Of a stretch of 64,000 bases of DNA, positions 39,679 to 50,524 are shown in pieces (position 1 is the stretch's first letter; every line of letters starts with the position of its first letter). A program made the translations under genes and the position numbers. The DNA comes from Venturia oleaginea (taxonomy: Eukaryota; Ascomycota; Dothideomycetes; Venturiales; Venturiaceae), in assembly GCA_013176395.1 (NCBI GenBank), contig JABMLP010000024.1, positions 310,001-374,000 of the forward strand, written 5' to 3'. The notes under the pieces are model-generated. The model was not told the origin of the DNA. It did no database searches and worked only from the letters and a program-made list of their open reading frames with translations.

Positions 39679-41612
39679 ATTTTGCTTCAAATTCCCAAAT
39701 ATAGATACTGATACCTTGACATGTCATTAGATGAATTATGGCTTCTCCGCCTACTTCTTGTTGGTTTTGCTTAAATTCTCCGGGAAAGAGAAACTTACCG
39801 ACTTACCAAAAACTGCAACTAGATTTGTTGTATAACCATCAAACCGTCCCTGGCCGAATTGGCATTTCAATTGAAGATAGAAGTAGTGAGACGACTAAAT
39901 ATCAATGCGGGGTTACCCTGCCAGCAAATGATCTACTCAATCCTTCTTTTCCCTCTCTTTCATCAATTTCGTATACTTAGATGAACCACCATCGCTCACA
40001 ACGACTTATACCAAAATCGCAGAGAAACGGTTTTACAGTATGCCGAATCACTTCTCTTTCCCCCTTCGAATTTCAATGCGAAGTTCGATTGTGTCCTTGG
40101 TAAGGATACATCTTAGCTATGGATAATCTCGCCGGTAGCAGGAACTGATTTAATTAACGAGAGCGATGTAAGAGGAATGGATGATTTCATTCGCATTGAT
40201 CACGTTCTTGCATATAGTTCATGTTAGAAAAAGCGAGGTGCTTTCGTAGAGGCCTGTGAAGTGGTGGCGTTTACAAGCACCGACAGTGACGAAACGACAA
40301 TGCTGATACCACGACCTCTCTCTCAGATCGAAGCAGATAGAATCATGCACTAGGGGTTGAATTCTGCGATGGGACGCCTGCATCTTCATTGTTGTAGTTG
40401 TCATGGCGTTCTATCTGGTCATCAGGAAGATGCCCCGAATGACGAAGTAAACACGTATTATAAGCTGTATTAGAGTGCTTACCAAACATGCACATCACCA
40501 CTTTAGTGTATGCTGCTACACTGCGAAGCCGAACAAGATGGTTCTGGAGATGTGTAAAGTATCAAGCATCTGCCAGTTATTCCCCTCCGATTCCAAGCTA
40601 GGCCAAGTCCACGAAGGAGCACCAATAAATTGTAATCTGTCACGTTAACTGGCCAGTCAGTGCTTCTCGAACAGGATCAGGACTAGGCTATAGAATCAAA
40701 GAAGATTTGTCGGGACCAGATCCGGCGATGTGAGCGCGGAATAATTCCTGTAGCACTGATTCCTCTGCTAGGCAACCTGGGCATGTGGTCTAAATTTGAG
40801 TTTTGCCCGCGAAAGTACCGGACTACAGGACAGGAGTAAACCAGATCCCTATGTCAGATCCGTTGGTGCGAATAGGACATGTAACCGCCACGGGACGGTT
40901 GTACCACAGTAGGTCAAACCTGCGTTGATGGGATACCGGGCGGGAATAGTCCGGAGGCAAGACCCGCATAGTTGAAGATCGTCCAGCTTGGAGAATGTCC
41001 TGGTTGCATCTCTGCGGCTGCTGAGAAATTCCTGAAATGCATACTGTACCTGGATAGCCTGTGGTTGGGCTCATGACGAATTGGACGTGATTAGCACGAT
41101 CGCTTTTTGTCAGAACCGCAATGCAAGAACGTTTGATATGGTTGTGGCCTAAATCGATGACGTTTCCGCTACTGATTACTCCTAGAATACCCTTGCAGTG
41201 AACCGCGGGGTAGTACACTGTGGGGTAGTGGCAGTGGATAATAGCGCATGCGCTTTTGCATCTGGTAAGGAAATCGTTTTCAGAGAACTCCTATGCTTTC
41301 GCAGCAGGGGGCCTTGGGATTCGTGGGTTTGCGATATCAAACGCTGATCTTTTCCAAATCAACGATGATTCCCTTTCGGCCGGAACCCCTCTCATCAGCA
41401 AGCACAGATTTTAAACTGATGTAGAGAATCAAGTGATACCTGAGTGGATGTTGCTGGTTCCGGATGCGCGACAAGGCTAAGCTGCTGAGGGCTATATCAA
41501 ATCCTGATCTGCCCATCCTTAAAGGTAATCTGGTGCTTCAAGCTTTCTTCAGAATCTTGCCTTCAGAATCGAAATTTTATTGCACCTACAATATCCAATT
41601 AATAACGTAAAC
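39679..41612. other. Long intergenic
   Basis: 1.9 kb without a supported gene. The longest frame (40823-41218, minus) begins at GTG rather than ATG and matches no family I know. It contains several cysteines and could be an exon of an unrecognised gene, but splice context is not convincing. Confidence 0.5.
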
Positions 41613-43355
41613 ATGGGCTCAATCGAAGATCCAATTGTCGAGCTAGACGTTCTGCTCGTGGGAGCCGGGTTTGGGTCATTCACAATGATGAATCGGTGAG
41701 CCATTTCCCACAAATTTACATAGTATAATGCTGATGTATAAAAGGCTTCGGAAGCAAGGTCTAAACGTCAAGATTTTTGAGAAAGGTGCCGCCAGCGGTG
41801 GTATCTGGTACTGGAATTGCTACCCAGGTGCTCGCGTTGATAGCGATACCCCAATTTATCAGCTTTTCGACAAGGAGCTCTGGGAAGATTTCACCTTCAA
41901 GGAACGATATGCTGGTGGCCCTGAGTTGCGAAGATATTTCGAATACATCGAACAGAAGTGGAATCTGAAGAAGGACATCACGTACAATAAGCATGTGGAC
42001 GGTGCCACCTTCGACGAAAAGACGCACAAGTGGCTGGTTGACTGCTCCGATGGTAGCCAAGCCCTTTGCAAGTGGTTCATCCCATGCATCGGTTTCGCTT
42101 CCAGGAAATTCACGCCTCCTTTCAGAGGCCTCTCGGACTTCAAGGGCGAAGTCTACCATACGGCGGTCTGGCCTCAGCACGGCGTGAGCTTCAAGGGAAA
42201 GAGGGTCGCACAGGTCGGAACTGGTGCTTCAGGAATTCAGTGCATCCAGGAGATCGGCCCCAAAGCGAAGCATTTAACCATTTACCAGCGCACGCCGAAC
42301 ATGTGCCTTCCAATGAATCAGCGCAAGCTCGACCCGAAGGAAGAGGAGGAGAAGAAAAAGAACGGCACATACGAGAAGAACTTTGCCAAAACCTACACGA
42401 CGTTTGCTGGATTCTTGTACGACTTCCAAGAAAAGAACACTTTCGACGACACCCCAGAAGAACGTGAGAAGTTTTTCCACAACCTCATGGTTGAGGAGGG
42501 CGGCTTCAGGTTTTGGCTGAACACGTACAAGGACATGCTTCATGATGAGAAGGCAAACGCTGAGGCATACGAGTTCTGGAAGAAGACTGTACGCAAGAGA
42601 ATTCCAGACGCAAAGAAAGCTGAACTGCTGGCTCCAACGAAGGCGCCACATCCATGGGGCACCAAGCGACCCTCACTTGAGCAGAACTTTTACGAAGTGG
42701 TCTCGATGGATCACGTCGATATCATTGACGTGAATGGGGACAAGATCATCGAGGTTACCGAGAAGGGTATCAAGACGGAATCTGGCATTGTGGAAGTTGA
42801 CGTCCTCGTTCTCGCGACTGGTTTTGACTCAGTCACTGGTTCTCTGGCCCAGCTCAACATTCAAGGCACTGGAGGTGGGACCATTGCCGATCACTGGGCC
42901 AATGGCACAAGAACTGCCATGGGAATTGCCATCCAAGAATTCCCCAACATGTTCTTCCTCTACGGCCCACAAGCACCAACAGCTTTCTCGAACGGACCTT
43001 CTTGCACGGCTGTACAGGCGGACTGGGTCGAGAAAACGATCAAAGACCTTGGGGCAAACAAGATCACGCGCTTCGAGGCCAAGGAGTCGACGGAGGAGGA
43101 CTGGTGCCGCCGTATGAAGGAGAAGTGGGATGACAGTTTGTTCCCACAGGCGAAGTCCTGGTACCAAGGTGCGAATATTCCAGGACGAAGAATCGAACCC
43201 TTAAACTGGTAAGCTCATCCCTCACTTTCCTGTTCGGCTTTCTTGTACTGATATCCAATTCTAGGGCTGGTGGCATTCCGGCATACATTGAGACGCTGGA
43301 TAACAGCATGGCGAACAACTATTCAGGATGGAATGTTGTCAAGGCGACAGCTTGA
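41613..43355 (+). CDS. FAD-dependent Baeyer-Villiger-type monooxygenase
   Basis: NADPH- and FAD-dependent class B flavoprotein monooxygenase inserting oxygen next to ketones or oxidising related substrates. Exons 41613-41695, 41745-43208 and 43265-43355 (545 aa). The N-terminal FAD motif GAGFGS is split from the rest by a 49-nt intron. GIWYWNCYPGARVDSD follows, then the family fingerprint FKGEVYHTAVWP, the NADPH-binding GTGASG, and VLVLATGFDSVTG. It ends in AGGIPAYIETLDNSM and a short tail. No targeting signal is seen. The substrate cannot be inferred, but related enzymes occur in steroid, cyclic-ketone and secondary-metabolite pathways. Confidence 0.94.
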
Positions 43356-44072
43356 ACATGAGGCAGGTGATTTTGACATGGCGCTCCTGTAGATATCAAG
43401 TTTGATTTGCGTCCCTAGATAGCCTAGCACAGTTGAGGGTGTTACTTCTTTGAATGAAATCGATATACTCTTCAACTTGCCAGACCCCTGGTCGCCTCAT
43501 CAACGTTAATTCGCCCTCTCTTGACTCGAGATAGATGTCGATAAGTTCCTAGCAATCCTCGTTCTTTTTACAGCCAGAAATCGATGGGCGCAATTCGTTT
43601 TCAGCAAGTTTTTTTTGAATAAGTCGGTTTTTGGAAGCACTGAAGTGATGAAAAGGCTGTGATCCTGGTCGGTACATTTCTTCGGCACGAAGATAATGAC
43701 TACGGAAATGCCAGAGGAGGCTCTCGTTGGTACGAGATGTGCGCCCTCACTGTGCAAGCTAGCCAGATCCAAAGCTCTCAAAGCCTGCCTGGGTATCGGA
43801 TCTGGCTATCTTGCAATGTGAGGCGCATATCTGGTATCAGATAAGGCACCCAGGCATCCCTGAAGTCACGGTGAGAAAGAATAGAGTGATAAAAGATGGG
43901 AGCTTCACATGCAATGGACTTGGTCTTGGTTTGGGCGGTCAGACCCGCTAATTCTGCTGTCATTGCTTCTCCCGCGTAGTAATATTCCAACAAACAACAA
44001 CATGTCGAGCTGCTCATAATAACCAGTACTACAACCAATAAATTCCACCACGATCCCCAGCGGCATCCTAAA
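43356..44072. other. Intergenic with a hairpin
   Basis: 3' flank of the monooxygenase and promoter of the Rab gene. Contains the long imperfect hairpin listed next. No coding frame is supported. Confidence 0.6.
43727..43841. repeat. Imperfect hairpin, about 42-bp arms and 27-nt loop
   Basis: Left arm 43727-43770 and right arm 43798-43841 are complementary at about 35 of 42 aligned positions with one gap. The best stretch is GGATCTGGCTA against TAGCCAGATCC. It could be a small folded transcript, a MITE remnant or a terminator-like structure. Confidence 0.7.
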
Positions 44073-45254
44073 ATGGCGAGGAAGCGTGCGTCCTCAAATG
44101 CCTCGACGAACTCGTCAACGACAGCCCGGGACCAGGTAAGATGATGAGGCTTATACGATACTACTTCGTGATACGTGCGCTAACATAATTTCCAGGAGCT
44201 TGGGAGCATGTACGATTACCTGGCCAAAATCATTCTCTTGGGTCCTAGCGGATGCGGAAAGTAAGCCTTGCTATGAGCGACCGACACCGACCTCAAATAC
44301 ATCGGAACTGATAAGCTCCCAGATCGTGTGTACTCCACCGATTCCTGAAGAATGAGTGTGCGGCAAGTCTCTAGCTATAGACTGCGGACCATGCTCATGC
44401 CTATTAGGGCGCATCCTCTCTTCGCAGACCATAGGTGTTGAATTCGCTTCCAAGATTGTGAAAGTCGGGAACGGATCAAGAAGGAAACGAGTGAAGCTAC
44501 AGGTACGACACTTTCAGATTCTGGTCCTCCAAATCATATTGACAATTACAAGCTCTGGGATACAGCGGGTACAGAACGCTTCCGTTCCGTCTCCCGCTCG
44601 TATTATCGTGGTGCAGCCGGCGCCCTCCTAATCTACGACGTCTGCTCGAGACACTCCTTCCATTCTCTTCCCACATTTCTCAACGACGCTCGCGCCCTTG
44701 CCTCCCCGAATCTGATCACCGTTCTTGTTGGTAACAAAGCGGACTTGACAGAGGGCGACTTCGAACCTGAACCCTCACTCCTAGACAGTCCCATCCTCAC
44801 ACCTTCGACCTCGTTCACGAGCCGTCCCAATGAATCCAGAGGCTCTGTGAATTCTTCGAAGTCCATGTCACTGGGGTCACGGAACACAGCCACAATCGCG
44901 CCAGAAGGTCGCGAGGTTTCTGAGGAGGAAGCCGCACATTGGGCTTCCAATCATGGCATATCTGTTTCCACGGAAGTATCTGCACTCACGGGAGACAACG
45001 TTGAAGAGGCGTTTTCGAGACTGGCAAGAATGATTCTGACAAAAATTGAGTTGGGAGAAATCAACCCAGACGACCCGCAAAGTGGGATACAATACGGCGA
45101 CAGTGGCGGCTGGAGTGGGGCCATAAGCGATGGAGCAAGCTCCAAGAGTGTGGACGAATCAAGGAGAAGAAGAGGACGCTCGAAGAGAGGCGGTGCTCTG
45201 AGAGACTGGGAAGAAGTTTTCAGGCTTGACTCTAGAGGGAGGAGATGTTGCTGA
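44073..45254 (+). CDS. Rab4-like small GTPase
   Basis: Ras-superfamily GTPase of membrane traffic. Five exons: 44073-44135, 44196-44260, 44323-44357, 44408-44502 and 44553-45254 (319 aa). P-loop GPSGCGKS is completed over intron 2. The effector region [13 protein letters not shown] contains the switch I threonine. Next are [21 protein letters not shown] (DTAG), NKADL (the NKxD motif) and EVSALTGDN (the SA motif). The C-terminus GRRCC is a double-cysteine prenylation signal. An insertion of about 50 Ser-rich residues separates NKADL from EVSEEEA, making the protein longer than a standard Rab (about 210 aa). Intron 3 uses a weak GTGCGG donor. The Rab4 placement is by similarity to the Rab4/14 group and is moderate. 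Confidence 0.87.
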
Positions 45255-45814
45255 TTGCTTTTTTTTACCCAATCAGTTGAATGGCGTTTGGATATTTGCA
45301 GCGTTCTGTCGTCCTTCGTCTTGAACAAAGCTGTAACACAGTCTTATCACACCTATACCCAAGAGAGCGCATGGAGTCAATGAGAAAGATAGTATATAAT
45401 GTTTGAAATGTATTCACTTGCATATTGCCGGATTGAGTATCAAACACATCTAGGTGTGTGATTCACTTTTCTTTACTAATGGCAGAAACATTAGATGGTT
45501 GACAGGCAAGACGGTATCACGTAGTGGATCCAATATCTGTTCCCTTCGACCAAGCAAAGACGTGGACCTTTTTTAAAGGCAGGTCAACTATGATGGAAGG
45601 AGCGGTTCGGGACCTAGCCAAACAGACATTTGTAAGGATAGTCATTTGATCCTGCACATGACTGGTATTCATGTTGTTTTGCAAAGGATCGGACACATAT
45701 CTACCGAATTGATCAAACATCAACATTGCGAGTCTATCTTTCATGATGATGACCATGATTTTGACTAATCAAAAACGAAACGGCGTTGCACTATTCGCAC
45801 ATCTGTGCCACCAT
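45255..45814. other. Intergenic
   Basis: 3' flanks of the Rab gene and the convergent carboxypeptidase remnant. No supported feature. Confidence 0.6.
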
Positions 45815-47470
45815 TCAAAGTGTCTCGATCTTTCCGAGCAGCCATTGAAGATGTCGATATGCGACCAGGGGTTGATACTCAGGTCCCCGTGATGATTTGT
45901 TAGCTGCCACAGCTTGTTCGTTCCTGGAATAGGAAGGAATATACCATATGACCACTCTTATACGTCTCAGCCCACATCAATCCACGCTCATAATGCTGAA
46001 TGCCCATTTGCCCTTGGCTAGGAAGGTTGATTGGACTTACGGGGGGACTTTGGAAACCAAGCACTCCGCCCCAGGTCATATTTTGGATGGACAACAAGGT
46101 TCCGTTCGTGATGATGATCATGTCGTAGTCCCCATTGGCAACGAGCACGCGATTGGTAGCGGCGATGACTTGTGGGAGAACCTTCTGAACGGAGTCTAGA
46201 GAGACGTCGCCCTCGTGCTCAGACCCAGCGCTGCCGCCAGTGAACACAGGGTTATTTGAACACTCACTCCACCGTGAGTTCGAAGGTGCATGCAGGGCTT
46301 TTTCCACGTCTGCTCTGTCAAAATAAGGTGAATTGCCACTAAGCTGATCTGACGGCGTTGGGCAGGTCTGGTTGACTTCATAGATATTGAAGCAAGGATT
46401 GACCTGTGTAAGCCTGGCTGTTGATCATATTGAAGAGATCGCATTGAGAGCTGGGCCCTGTCATGTGCGGTTGAATTCCAGGTGGAGGGAACTTGAGATA
46501 TTTGATGATGAAATCCTCGTAGCCGCATGACTTGTGCAAAGACTCGATGTCAGACATGAAGCTCCTGTCGAAGTCGAAGGATTGTTGGTTGGCCTGAACA
46601 AAGGGCACAGCTGGGACTTGTTCTTGGACGAAGTCAAATTGGCCGATACAAGGGTTATATACAAGGGCACCTAATCAATTCAGCATCCAAGAGTGAAAAA
46701 AAGGACCGAAAGACAAGTAACGTACCTTTCAAGTTGAACAGAGCAGTATTCTTCTTGTTCAAGATGGCAGCAGAGAAATATGGCACGTAGCGGCCAGCGT
46801 AGCTTCACTAGAGGCGATGTTAGCGCCAAAACCAGCCTCCTTAGACAGCCATGATTTGCTTACCCAGTCACATATATCTTGAAGTTCTTTATCCCAAATG
46901 TATTTTCGAAGTTCTTTAAGAAATCAACAAAATCGATGGCAATTTCTTCCTCCGATTTTGCTGTAGCTGTGCCCACTGTTTAGCCAGTTCCGACAGGTTG
47001 CTCGACCCAAAGCATGTTTGTGAGATTCACGCAAGAGTTCTGGTTGATATAAGGAGCTGCCGAACCCACGGTCCATAAAAATCTGCCATTTTCTTGGAAG
47101 GAACCTTCCAAAGAACTGCAGCCAGGTCCGCCGTTCAGCCAGATAGTAATTTCGTCCACGGGTGCGCCGATGGTAGGCTGGAAGACGAAGAAGAGCTCTC
47201 TAGAGTTGACGCCTGCTTTGATAGGGATCTCTCCAGCATACATCTCGCCAACATCAAACGGTACGCCGGGAAGGCTCTTCACTTGGAATGCTGCAAGTGA
47301 GTTAATTGGTTGTTTCCCTGTACTTGGTCGAATGCGGTACCAGAGGTATTTGAGTTAAGAAATCGAAAACTTGAAGTCTGTCGAGGTTCTAGGACGGGAG
47401 ATGCCGAGACTAGATGAGAAAGAAAGGCTCCGCCAGCGAAGAGCGAGTGGATGGCATTTGAGAAAAACAT
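45815..47470 (-). pseudogene. Serine carboxypeptidase (S10) pseudogene
   Basis: Remnant of a secreted S10 carboxypeptidase. Exon pieces: 47470-47341, 47290-46864, 46807-46726, 46670-45945 and 45877-45815. A signal peptide opens it (MFFSNAIHSLFAGGAFL). [43 protein letters not shown], the Asp region VLVANGDYDMI and SGHM with YQPLVAYRHLQWLLG are all recognisable. Three lesions are visible. A TAA at 46980-46982 sits where the conserved aromatic of GTGYS is expected. The acceptor before the GESYAG motif leaves one base too few, so either the frame shifts or the catalytic-serine residues are spliced out. A further shift lies near 46400-46411. The remaining sequence is well preserved, so the loss looks recent. 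Confidence 0.82.
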
Positions 47471-48550
47471 GTTTGGAAAGATAGTTGCTTGATCCTGCTG
47501 CTGGATTCTCAAGGCCAGACATCGTAAATTATATCTGTTTGGTTGGAGCTAGATCTACAGCATCAAATCCAGCTAGTACTTAAGCTACTATTATGCTACC
47601 AGCCGTCAAATAGGTATGTTTGCCTTCCTTTTAAAGAAGATGATAGGAGATGTGGTGACCTCGAAGATTCCATTCGTGGGAACGAAACCACGATACAAAC
47701 AAGGAGCGCCTTGGGCTAAGGCCCTTCGGAATTTGACCTAGTCCAGCTTTGAATTCCCGGGGCTTAAGATCTGGGAAGGCCCAAGGAGATGACTAGGCCG
47801 CCATAGTAGGTTAGTAAGCCGTCAAACCCCTGGAGTCGCATTGAGGCAATTCTCAAAGCACCAATCAGCGTCCACCACAGGTGTTGTCGCAGACAAGAAG
47901 GCCGCTTGTGAAATGGCGAGAGACACCTTCCCTAGTGATTTTACCAGTCAATTCAGACGCCCCAAAAAGCTTCTTTGCTCTTATCAGCGACGGAGGAGGT
48001 GCGCCAGAAAGCTTCGGTGTAAGAGTTCAACCCTCAAAGGTGTTTCGCAAGTGAGAGAAGACTGCTTGTATTTCAAAGTATCTAAGTACAAAGAAGAAAG
48101 TGTAGGTACAGGAAGAACAACTTGTATATATAATCTTCCAAGTAGGAAAAGGACATGCTGTCCTGAGAAGAGAATAGAAAGGAGTAGAAGCGCATGTGAA
48201 ACGGTCCCTGAATAATCCCTGCTAGGCGCACGTGAGAACTACCAGGTAGTGCTAAGAATCCATCCAGGATAAGTTGAGAAAGGATCTATCCTTTGACATT
48301 CGGCTTCTTAGGGATGATACCTGCCTTGCTATGTCCAATGAGAGCACTTATTAGCAAGGGCCTGCGGTTTGTGTGTTTGACGACCGTCATCTTCCCATGG
48401 CAATTACATGGATATTCTAAGGCAGCAGACTGACTGGGTGATGTTGATTGCCAAAACGCGACGATCATGCCGTGAAAGAGGATAATCCACATGATTCAGA
48501 GATTCCGCGAGAAGACTTTCAGGAACTCATGGTTTAGTTGAAGGGTGAAT

Positions 48551-48583
<33 letters not shown>

Positions 48584-49375
48584 AGGGAGATGTGGAGGGA
48601 GTAAAGAGATCCGATTCCGGCAAGGGCACTATGGGCCAATCTCGGATGGTAACCTCAACCAAGACTGCATCTTTACAATACACAACTCTCCACACAAAAG
48701 TGCTGCATCATGCTCTGTACGAATGAATCATTCATTCTAACTCTCTCTGGAACAATTGTGTCACGCTACTGCGCCCGTTATGCACTCCAGAAGAGCCCTC
48801 ACGACATGTTCAGACCTGTCCTCGTCGCTCAACATCAGGTCTCGTTGGATACAATCATCATGTGTGAAAGCCTGAAAGAGTTGCCGCGCTCTAGATCTAA
48901 TATTGGCATGGTCTACGACAAGATTTTGATCGGACTTGGTCCATCTTGTTTGTGTTTGGTGTCGAGGCTCGGAAGGGAGCGGTGGTCACCTTTGCCCATA
49001 ACCCCATTCGAGAAACAGGCTGCAAAACCTCTGGCAATATTTTTTGCCTGAACTACCAGGGTTTCTGCCATTATTCAACAGACATATGGTCTTCCTTTTC
49101 CATCCATGGGACTCACATTTCCTTCGTCACCCATCATTCATTCCAGAATCAAGCCATCCAAGCTGCTACTTCCTTTTCCGGGATCAAAAGTTATAGATCA
49201 AATTTGCATTCACTCAATTCTAGAAAGCAATCGATCCATTTCTGGAAATCTTGCAAAAGGATATCGTCGGAAGTTCATCTCTAGCTGGACCGCGTGCATA
49301 CGAGCCCGAACATGTCCAAAAATATGCCAAAGGTTGTAAGAAACAGGGAAAGGCGGAGCGTCGGAGCGACCTCAC
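47471..49375. other. Long intergenic
   Basis: 1.9 kb without a supported gene. Includes a GA-rich run (48548-48592). The plus-strand frames 48549-49499 are not family-like. Confidence 0.55.
48548..48592. repeat. GA-rich microsatellite
   Basis: A run of GAGAGA followed by GGGA units. No gene nearby depends on it. Confidence 0.85.
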
Positions 49376-50114
49376 TCAAAAAATCTTATCCTTAATAATC
49401 TGTGGACTAGGAACACTATGCCTAAAACTCTCCCTCTCTTCCAAGCCATCGCTATACCTCTTCAACCCCGGCCACTCTTTCTCCAAATCTAATTCCTGAT
49501 ACCGTACTTTGAGATACCCCAGCACAGCCCCAGCAGCAATATCCGCCAATCCAAACTCATCATCAATAATGAATTCTTTCTCTCCAGCCCAGGTTTCCAA
49601 CGCTTTCAACCCACCATGAATTTTACGTCGTTGACGCGCCATCCACCCATCAGACGGTTGCGCCCGTTGCTTCTCGAAGAAGGGAAGAACAGCTGCATCG
49701 CAAATCCCATCAGCAACAACTTGAATCTGTTTCGCCAGAAGTTCTTTTTCTTTGGATGCTGGGTACAGAGCTGGGGTCGGGCAGGTATGTTCTATCCATT
49801 CGAGGATGAAGTAGGATTCATACACGGCTGGACCATTATCGGGAATAAGCACAGGCAGTTTTTCGAGAGGATTGTGCAGCTTTGTTGCAGTAGTGCGGTT
49901 CCATGGGACTTCTGTTTGGAAGGTAAGTGAAATCCCCTTTTCGGCGAGGGCGATGCGTATCTTGCGAGCGTAGGGGGAGCTGAGGAGGGAGTGTGTTAGG
50001 TTTGTGGTGTGTGCAGTTGAACTGGTTCTTGTGGTAAAGAATGAAGTGGGGAAGGTTTGATTTGGGGTATTTGAAGTATGCTTACGGACTTGCTGGGATT
50101 AAAGTGAGGACCAT
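49376..50114 (-). CDS. Glutathione S-transferase
   Basis: GST conjugating glutathione to electrophiles or acting as a peroxidase. Exons 50114-50086 and 49979-49376 (210 aa), with a 106-nt intron. The thioredoxin-like domain starts MVLTLIPASPSPYARKIRIALAEKG, with the N-terminal Ser/Tyr region formed across the intron. LEKLPVLIPDNGPAVYES carries the cis-Pro and glutathione-binding E-S. The alpha-helical C-terminal domain has DDEFGLADIAAGAVLGYL. The class is not certain; the pattern resembles the fungal/bacterial beta-like group (YfcF/YibF). Cytosolic. Confidence 0.92.
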
Positions 50115-50356
50115 GGTCAGTCACCCTTTTCTTTGTATGGTTTGAGGGTACAGCTAATGCGACCTTTGGTGTTTTCGGATCCAGGAGTAGATGAGGCTTT
50201 TGCCTCCAATGGAAACCCCTTTGGACCTAGGTTTGATGATGTCATAGCGGCCAAACTACTGTGTATCGTCGCGTTGCAGCTTCAAGTGAACCCATGGACG
50301 TGCTTTTTTTCGGTTCTCGTTCAAGGAATCCAGACTTGTACTGCGCAGCGATATCC

Positions 50357-50431
<75 letters not shown>

Positions 50432-50524
50432 TCCTCATCCTATGGTTACAAAGATAAGCAACACCACTCATTATTTTATAAGACGCGAAAAAGCAGAAGC
50501 GCCTTCTCTTCTGTCCCACTCAGA
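50115..50524. other. GST promoter / MBP1 3' flank
   Basis: Both neighbours are on the minus strand. It holds the GACA microsatellite and nothing else recognisable. Confidence 0.6.
50358..50430. repeat. GACA tetranucleotide microsatellite
   Basis: About 17-18 uninterrupted GACA units upstream of the GST start codon. Likely length-polymorphic. Confidence 0.95.

Noticed and set aside
40823..41218. 131-codon minus-strand frame with several cysteines
   Set aside because: Begins with GTG, not ATG, and no splice partner or family match could be found; kept only as a note.
50358..50430. Repeat-encoded peptide (QTDR-type) in several frames
   Set aside because: It is a GACA microsatellite read in frame, not a protein.
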